Below, piece by piece: positions 9,427-12,343 of a stretch of 12,343 nucleotides of DNA. The stretch comes from Byssothecium circinans. Its lineage: Eukaryota; Ascomycota; Dothideomycetes; Pleosporales; Massarinaceae. The notes below the pieces were generated by a model that searched no databases, had not been told where the DNA came from, and saw nothing but the letters and a program-made list of their open reading frames with translations. The position numbers and the translations under genes were made by a program. The stretch is from assembly GCA_010015675.1 (NCBI GenBank), contig ML976980.1:226180-238522 (forward strand), in the 5' to 3' direction. Every line of letters starts with the position of its first letter. Position 1 is the first letter of the stretch.

Positions 9427-9786
9427 CTAAGCCTTACTACGCTTAGTCTTATAAATATCCTTCTTACTCCTACCCTTAGTGTAGTAGCGATTATTATAGG
9501 CCCTAACGTACTCTTTCTTAGTTATAGGAGCTAGGTTTCTTATAATAGTAAAGCTACTACTACTAGCAATAGCTTTCTTCTTACCTTTGCTAACCTTGCG
9601 CTTCTTAGAAGGCATGGGGGTCTTAGGAGCTAAAGTTAGGGAAGATTCATTATTAGAGATAGATATAAGGGTAGCCCAGCGAAGATTGCGCTTAGCTACC
9701 TTCTTAGCAGCCTTTTCGCGGAGCTTCTCTTTAGCTGCAGCTACCTTAAGGTCAGTAGGGGTAATACAGCGAGGTTTACTAGGAAC
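9427..9786 (-). CDS. Exon 5 of the antisense gene (stop-free, basic, with nuclear localisation motif)
   Basis: This exon reads from VPSKPRC at the splice site to TAG at 9427-9429 with no interruption, which is notable in RIPed DNA. It includes a Lys/Ala-rich helix, the ATG-initiated stretch beginning MPSKKRKVSKGKKK (start at 9615), and ends KTKRSKA. If transcribed alone from that ATG it would encode 62 residues, but the open frame continues upstream to the intron acceptor at 9787, so the ATG is more likely internal. Function unknown; basic composition and the localisation motif suggest a nuclear, perhaps nucleic-acid-binding protein. Confidence 0.6.
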   Translation of the reverse strand, partial: VPSKPRCITPTDLKVAAAKEKLREKAAKKVAKRNLRWATLISISNNESSLTLAPKTPMPSKKRKVSKGKKKAIASSSSFTIIRNLAPITKKEYVRAYNNRYYTKGRSKKDIYKTKRSKA

Positions 9787-9837
9787 CTATGTTAATTAGT
9801 AATAAATTATACTAAATTAGACTAGTAGGTTACTTAC
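9787..9837 (-). other. Intron 4 of the antisense gene
   Basis: 51 nt, minus strand: donor GTAAGT (9837-9832), branch-type TTACTAATTAAC and acceptor ACATAG. Phase 0; it joins ...KKDC to VPSK.... This is the most convincing intron of the set. Confidence 0.7.
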
Positions 9838-10051
9838 ACAGTCTTTCTTAGAGGTAGAAGCGCGAATTATAGTAGTTAGCTTATCTTTATTAAAGTTATT
9901 ATTAATCTTTTTTATATGCTTCCCCTTCTTTACTGCGCTCTTACTATCGCGTAGACGTCTCTATAACATAACCCTAAATTAAGTATACTACTTATAAGTA
10001 GCGGTAGTACTATTATAAGCGTGTAAAACCTTCTAGGCCGCCACGTTTATC

Positions 10052-10107
10052 CTAGATTAAGTTAGCTAGTGCTAAATCGCGCTAAATTAGTCTAAAGGGG
10101 GACTTAC
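10052..10107 (-). other. Intron 3 of the antisense gene
   Basis: 56 nt, minus strand: donor GTAAGT, branch GCTAAC, acceptor TCTAG. Phase 2, restoring frame with exon 4. It contains the TTTAGCGCGATTTAGC motif discussed in the findings. Confidence 0.65.
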
Positions 10108-10442
10108 GCTATTACCTTACTATAGATCTACTTAGTAATATCCTAACCTTCCTTCCTAGCTTCTACGCGTTGCTTAGCGGTTACTTCTTAAGGAGCCCTA
10201 GTAAGATTAAGAGGTCCTAGATCCTAAGGCGGCTCTCTAATTTTAACAGTGAACGCTACCGTATCTTCTTTAATAAGGGTCACGGTGTGATCCTACTACT
10301 CCTCTAGTTATTACTAATAGTTCCTTACGGCCTGCCTATAGTTGTGTGCGTAGCGTTTATTTAGAAGCTCCTAATTAGGAGTAAAAATAATGCGTATCTA
10401 GGTAGCAAGGTTCTTACAGCGCTGAGTCATGGTTAAGGGAAG

Positions 10443-10498
10443 CTAAATGTGTTAGTTTAGTCTATTTTGCGCTAAATCATGCTAAATAGGAAATATAC
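10443..10498 (-). other. Intron 2 of the antisense gene
   Basis: 56 nt, minus strand: donor GTATAT, branch ACTAAC, acceptor TTTAG. Phase 0. It contains CCTATTTAGCATGATTTAGC. Confidence 0.6.
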
Positions 10499-10782
10499 AG
10501 CAAAGCAAGAACTATGCTTATTAATGTAGGCGTAGTACTCCTTATACTAGTAGCCCTTATACATGAAGTTATTCTAAGCATCCTATTCCATATTAATAAG
10601 GTACATGGTGCTTTTATTAATACCTTTAGCTGCTATCTTACTAATATAGCGATAGCAGGGCAGTTTAGAATGGTACTTATGCTTCATCATCTCTTTCATG
10701 CGATATTCACGGTCCCCTATCTTAAGGTGGGGGCGAGAGAAGTCTCATAGCTATAAGATTAAGTAGTAGGTATCTACTGCGA

Positions 10783-10852
10783 CTATTAGTACTTATTTAG
10801 ACTAAATCCTGCCAAATCACGCTCTAAATAGGCAGGAAATGTAATTACTTAC
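10783..10852 (-). other. Intron 1 of the antisense gene
   Basis: 70 nt, minus strand: donor GTAAGT, branch TACTAAT merging into the acceptor TAG. Phase 1. It contains CCTATTTAGAGCGTGATTT, related to the motif in introns 2 and 3. The branch-to-acceptor distance is very short. Confidence 0.55.
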
Positions 10853-10964
10853 TAAGAAAGGTGCGAGTAAAAAGCTAGGCCTACGCAAAAGCTATACGAA
10901 GAAAAAGAAGTAGGTAGTAGAGAGAAGAAAGGATAGAGGATTTATTAATTATTTCTTAAAGCTA

Positions 10965-10995
10965 GGCTTAGCACGCTAGCAAAGCGTGCTAAGCC
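10965..10995. repeat. Perfect 12-bp inverted repeat with 7-nt loop
   Basis: GGCTTAGCACGC (10965-10976) and its complement GCGTGCTAAGCC (10984-10995) enclose TAGCAAA. It lies in proposed exon 1 of the antisense gene and is GC-richer than its surroundings. No poly-T follows on either side, so it is not a terminator. Role unknown. Confidence 0.8.
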
Positions 10996-11176
10996 CTAGA
11001 GCTATTACTTTTACCTTAACTTTTACTTTTACCTTACTACTTGCTCTTACCTTTACCTACACCTTTGCGGGTAGCGTGAGAATATAGCTAGGAAGATATT
11101 AGGCAAAGTATCTCTATGCTAAATCACACCTATTTAGGCTAACAGTGGCAGGCTAGGGTCGCTTAGGGCGAGTAAA

Positions 11177-11191
11177 CCTAAGAAGGGGGAT
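11177..11191 (+). promoter_or_regulatory. 3' polypurine tract
   Basis: AAGAAGGGGGA (11180-11190) ends four bases before the 3' LTR at 11194, the normal position and composition of the plus-strand DNA primer of LTR retrotransposons. A 15-bp identical copy lies at 9000-9014. Confidence 0.85.
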
Positions 11192-11193
11192 AA

Positions 11194-11390
11194 TATCATA
11201 ACTATAGGCCCTTTAGGTCCTAGTAGGGCTAAAGGGAGGTTAGGTAACTAGTAGATATATCATCTAGCTAAATTACTCCCCTATAGGGTAGCGATTTGTC
11301 TCTAAAACTATCAAATGCTATTATTGAATAAACGTGTTTCTATCTAATCTTCTAAACTTTCTTCATTGCCTAATTACATTAATCTTAATA
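11194..11390 (+). repeat. 3' LTR
   Basis: Starts tatcataactata and ends ttaatcttaata. It carries the same inverted pair (11209-11216 / 11229-11236) and AATAAA (11327-11332) at the same offsets as the 5' LTR. The polypurine tract ends four bases upstream. Confidence 0.93.
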
Positions 11391-11395
11391 ATTAG
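11391..11395. repeat. Target-site duplication ATTAG, right of the LTR retrotransposon
   Basis: Second copy of the 5-bp duplication, immediately after the 3' LTR and before ttgtttatctattc of the copy B transposase. Confidence 0.9.
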
Positions 11396-12152
11396 TTGTT
11401 TATCTATTCTCTAAGACTAAGAGCTTCTAATTACGTAGTATATTAGCTTCCTAGTACTATAAAGAAATATAGACGCGTCCTTTATATATAATAAATAGTA
11501 AGGTGAATATACTATTTAAATATATACTCTAGATATCTATTACTTACTCCTTATCACTTAGCTGAACTATTGTAGGCCTTTCTCGCTTCTCTAAGCTAGT
11601 AACTATTTTTATAGAGCTAATAACACCTATCTAAAAGCTAGTCTTGTTAAAGTTATGTATATTATTATTATATACGCTATACTTTACTTTAGTATCCTAT
11701 ATAAGCTTAAACTACATGCTAACTACCTTAAGATCTTCCTACAGTGCTCTCTAACGGTCCTTTAAATGGTTCTAAACTATTTATAACTATTTTAAATAGT
11801 TTATAAACTATTCTAATTAGTTAATGCCTACTTTCTTACTACCCTACTTACGTAGTAGTTTATTCGCCATATCTAGTACTTCATCTAATGTAGGCGCGAA
11901 TCCTCGCGAATTAAAGTTAAGGATGTATAGGATAAGTGTTTCCTGCTTAGTTAAGGACAGTTTTAAATAGTTTAGTACTATTTCTAGTTAAAATAGTATT
12001 CCTTTAGCGCATTTAGTAAGGACGCGAGGCTTAACGTTAAAGGCCTTAGCAGCGCTTCGATAGCTTTAGAATTAGCCTCTATTGTATGCGCTAAGGGCAA
12101 GCTATAGTCTGCCTTCGTGTTGGAGTCATTCAGACCTTTATTATTAAGGCAT
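11396..12152 (-). pseudogene. Transposase of copy B, N-terminal part (first half of split gene)
   Basis: The frame starts with a preserved ATG at 12150-12152, followed at once by CCT and two TAA codons that are Gln codons in copy C. It covers the HTH, the palindromic linker (11761-11816) and the first catalytic motif, which reads NFNKTSF; the Asp is changed to Asn by the codon complementary to 11646-11648. The frame is interrupted at 11395, where the ATTAG duplication of the Ty3/gypsy insertion begins, and resumes at 3745. Confidence 0.87.
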
Positions 12153-12235
12153 TTTCGTGTTAAAGATGGAGTTAGTATTGCTAAGGAATCATAGATAGTT
12201 TAGTAGTGTAGGCGGTTTAGTAGTGCTTTACATTA

Positions 12236-12343
12236 GTACTAAATACTTAGTTATTATAGTTATTATACTTTACTCTTACTTTTTACCTTTACCTTTTTAT
12301 AGTTCTAAACTATTCTTAATAGTTTAAAACTATTTTAGTTTAC
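12236..12343 (-). pseudogene. Continuation of copy D transposase beyond copy B
   Basis: After the TA at 12234-12235 the sequence resumes the copy D transposase upstream of the zinc knuckle. It shares with copy B (about 2943-3045) the string tagttctaaa...agtttaaaactatt and the run of Thr/Leu-type codons. It is RIPed and continues past the right edge, so the catalytic core of copy D is not visible. Confidence 0.72.

Larger units (their letters stand above)
9427..11117 (-). pseudogene. Antisense spliced gene inside the retrotransposon; lysine-rich nuclear-type protein of unknown family
   Basis: On the strand opposite gag-pol, five exons can be joined: 11117-10853, 10782-10499, 10442-10108, 10051-9838 and 9786-9427. 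They total 1458 nt, 485 codons plus TAG. The four introns (51-70 nt) have GT...AG ends, three with GTAAGT donors, and CTAAY-type branch sites close to the acceptor; intron phases 1, 0, 2, 0 all keep frame. The proposed start reads ATA (11115-11117), a one-step RIP change from ATG. Exons 1-4 contain about 30 stops, all TAG/TAA except one TGA; exon 5 has none for 119 codons. The protein starts with a Gly-Lys-Ser-rich stretch, is Tyr- and Lys-rich in the middle, has a Lys/Ala-rich helix at about 382-400 and PSKKRKV, an SV40-type nuclear localisation motif, at about 425-431. I do not recognise the family and see no DDE or RT core. A captured host gene or the tail of another transposase are alternatives. 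Start and exon 1 are the least certain parts. Confidence 0.6.
3746..11390 (+). mobile_element. Ty3/gypsy LTR retrotransposon (chromovirus) with antisense cargo, RIPed
   Basis: The 7645-bp element has two 197-bp LTRs, gag, pol in the order protease-RT-RNase H-integrase (the Ty3/gypsy order), and a C-terminal chromodomain, all on the plus strand. An extra 2.2 kb lies between pol and the 3' LTR. Gag and pol keep frame throughout; only TAG/TAA codons and missense changes of RIP type break them. It is inserted in copy B with a 5-bp duplication. By eye the LTRs differ at 13 of 197 positions, 12 of them transitions, as expected if RIP caused most of the divergence. The element is non-autonomous now. 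Confidence 0.93.
2733..12233 (-). mobile_element. Fot1/pogo-like DNA transposon, copy B (split by a Ty3/gypsy element)
   Basis: The left end acgtaaagtactactaaac (2733 on) and right end ...gctttacat (to 12233) are inverted repeats flanked by TA at 2731-2732 and 12234-12235. Both ends carry two subterminal units. Removing the retrotransposon and one ATTAG copy leaves 1851 bp. The end type matches the clean copy C. RIP is patchy: about 2800-3700 keeps many CG/CA bases, while the N-terminal half is more strongly altered. Copy B sits inside copy D. Confidence 0.88.
2532..12343 (-). mobile_element. Fot1/pogo-like DNA transposon, copy D (split by copy B, runs off right edge)
   Basis: The 3' end of a fourth copy begins at 2532 (acatattctactattaagc), preceded by TA at 2530-2531. 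It matches copy A's end type. It runs to 2732, is interrupted by copy B, and resumes at 12234 with TA duplicated. The right part (12236-12343) lines up with copy B bases about 2934-3045. Only the C-terminal portion of the element is in the window. RIP load is heavy, similar to copy A. Confidence 0.82.

Noticed and set aside
9220..9480. Possible plus-strand coding frame (starting around HCPS) between pol and the antisense gene
   Set aside because: It has only TAG/TAA stops, but so does the opposite strand, and TGA is rare in all RIPed DNA. No motif supports it, and it runs into exon 5 of the better-supported antisense gene.
9587..9799. Plus-strand open frame of 70 codons
   Set aside because: It is the reverse of exon 5 of the antisense gene, which is longer, extends across a canonical intron and has a coherent basic composition. 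The plus frame has no homologous motif and overlaps it fully.
10514..10750. Plus-strand open frame of 78 codons with a hydrophobic, membrane-like composition
   Set aside because: It lies opposite proposed exon 2 of the antisense gene. Reading RIPed AT-rich DNA against a Lys/Tyr-rich coding strand naturally yields Leu/Ile/Val-rich frames, so the apparent membrane segments are probably an artefact.
10965..10995. Rho-independent-type terminator
   Set aside because: The hairpin is not followed by a T tract, and the organism is a fungus.
1..12343. CRISPR array, tRNA or rRNA genes, host protein-coding genes
   Set aside because: No regularly spaced repeats, cloverleaf candidates or ribosomal sequence were seen. 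All recognisable coding belongs to transposons or their cargo.

Overview
The window comes from a filamentous ascomycete (Pezizomycotina). The species cannot be named from it. It holds no recognisable host gene. It is a stack of transposable elements heavily altered by repeat-induced point mutation (RIP): CpA/TpG are depleted, TpA is in excess, and reading frames are broken almost only by TAG/TAA where Gln or Trp codons are expected. Length and frame are otherwise kept. The transposon relics are readable because RIP changes bases without indels.

Layout. (1) 1-259, minus: 5' end of a clean, GC-richer Fot1/pogo-like DNA transposon ('copy C') with an intact N-terminal transposase frame running off the left edge. 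(2) 262-425: AT-rich spacer. (3) 426-2259, plus: complete but very heavily RIPed element of the same family ('copy A', 1834 bp). (4) 2262-2529: AT-rich spacer. (5) 2532 to the right edge, minus: 'copy D', split by 'copy B' (2733-12233, minus), which is itself split by a 7645-bp Ty3/gypsy chromovirus (3746-11390, plus). This is three-level nesting, supported by a TA duplication for B in D and a 5-bp ATTAG duplication for the retrotransposon in B.

The retrotransposon has two 197-bp LTRs, a possible self-priming site, gag with a degraded zinc knuckle, and pol in the -1 frame (protease, RT, RNase H, integrase, C-terminal chromodomain). RIP has replaced catalytic residues in RT, RNase H and integrase.

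The unusual part is an extra 2.2 kb between the end of pol and the 3' LTR (9014-11176), bracketed by two copies of a 15-bp polypurine-tract sequence. On the opposite strand it carries what reads as a spliced gene of five exons and four short introns, all phase-compatible and adding up to about 485 codons. It encodes a lysine-rich protein of unknown family with an SV40-type nuclear localisation motif. This antisense cargo gene is the most novel object in the window.

Relative order inferred from nesting and RIP load: D before B before the retrotransposon. A was hit as hard as D. C was probably inserted last or escaped RIP.
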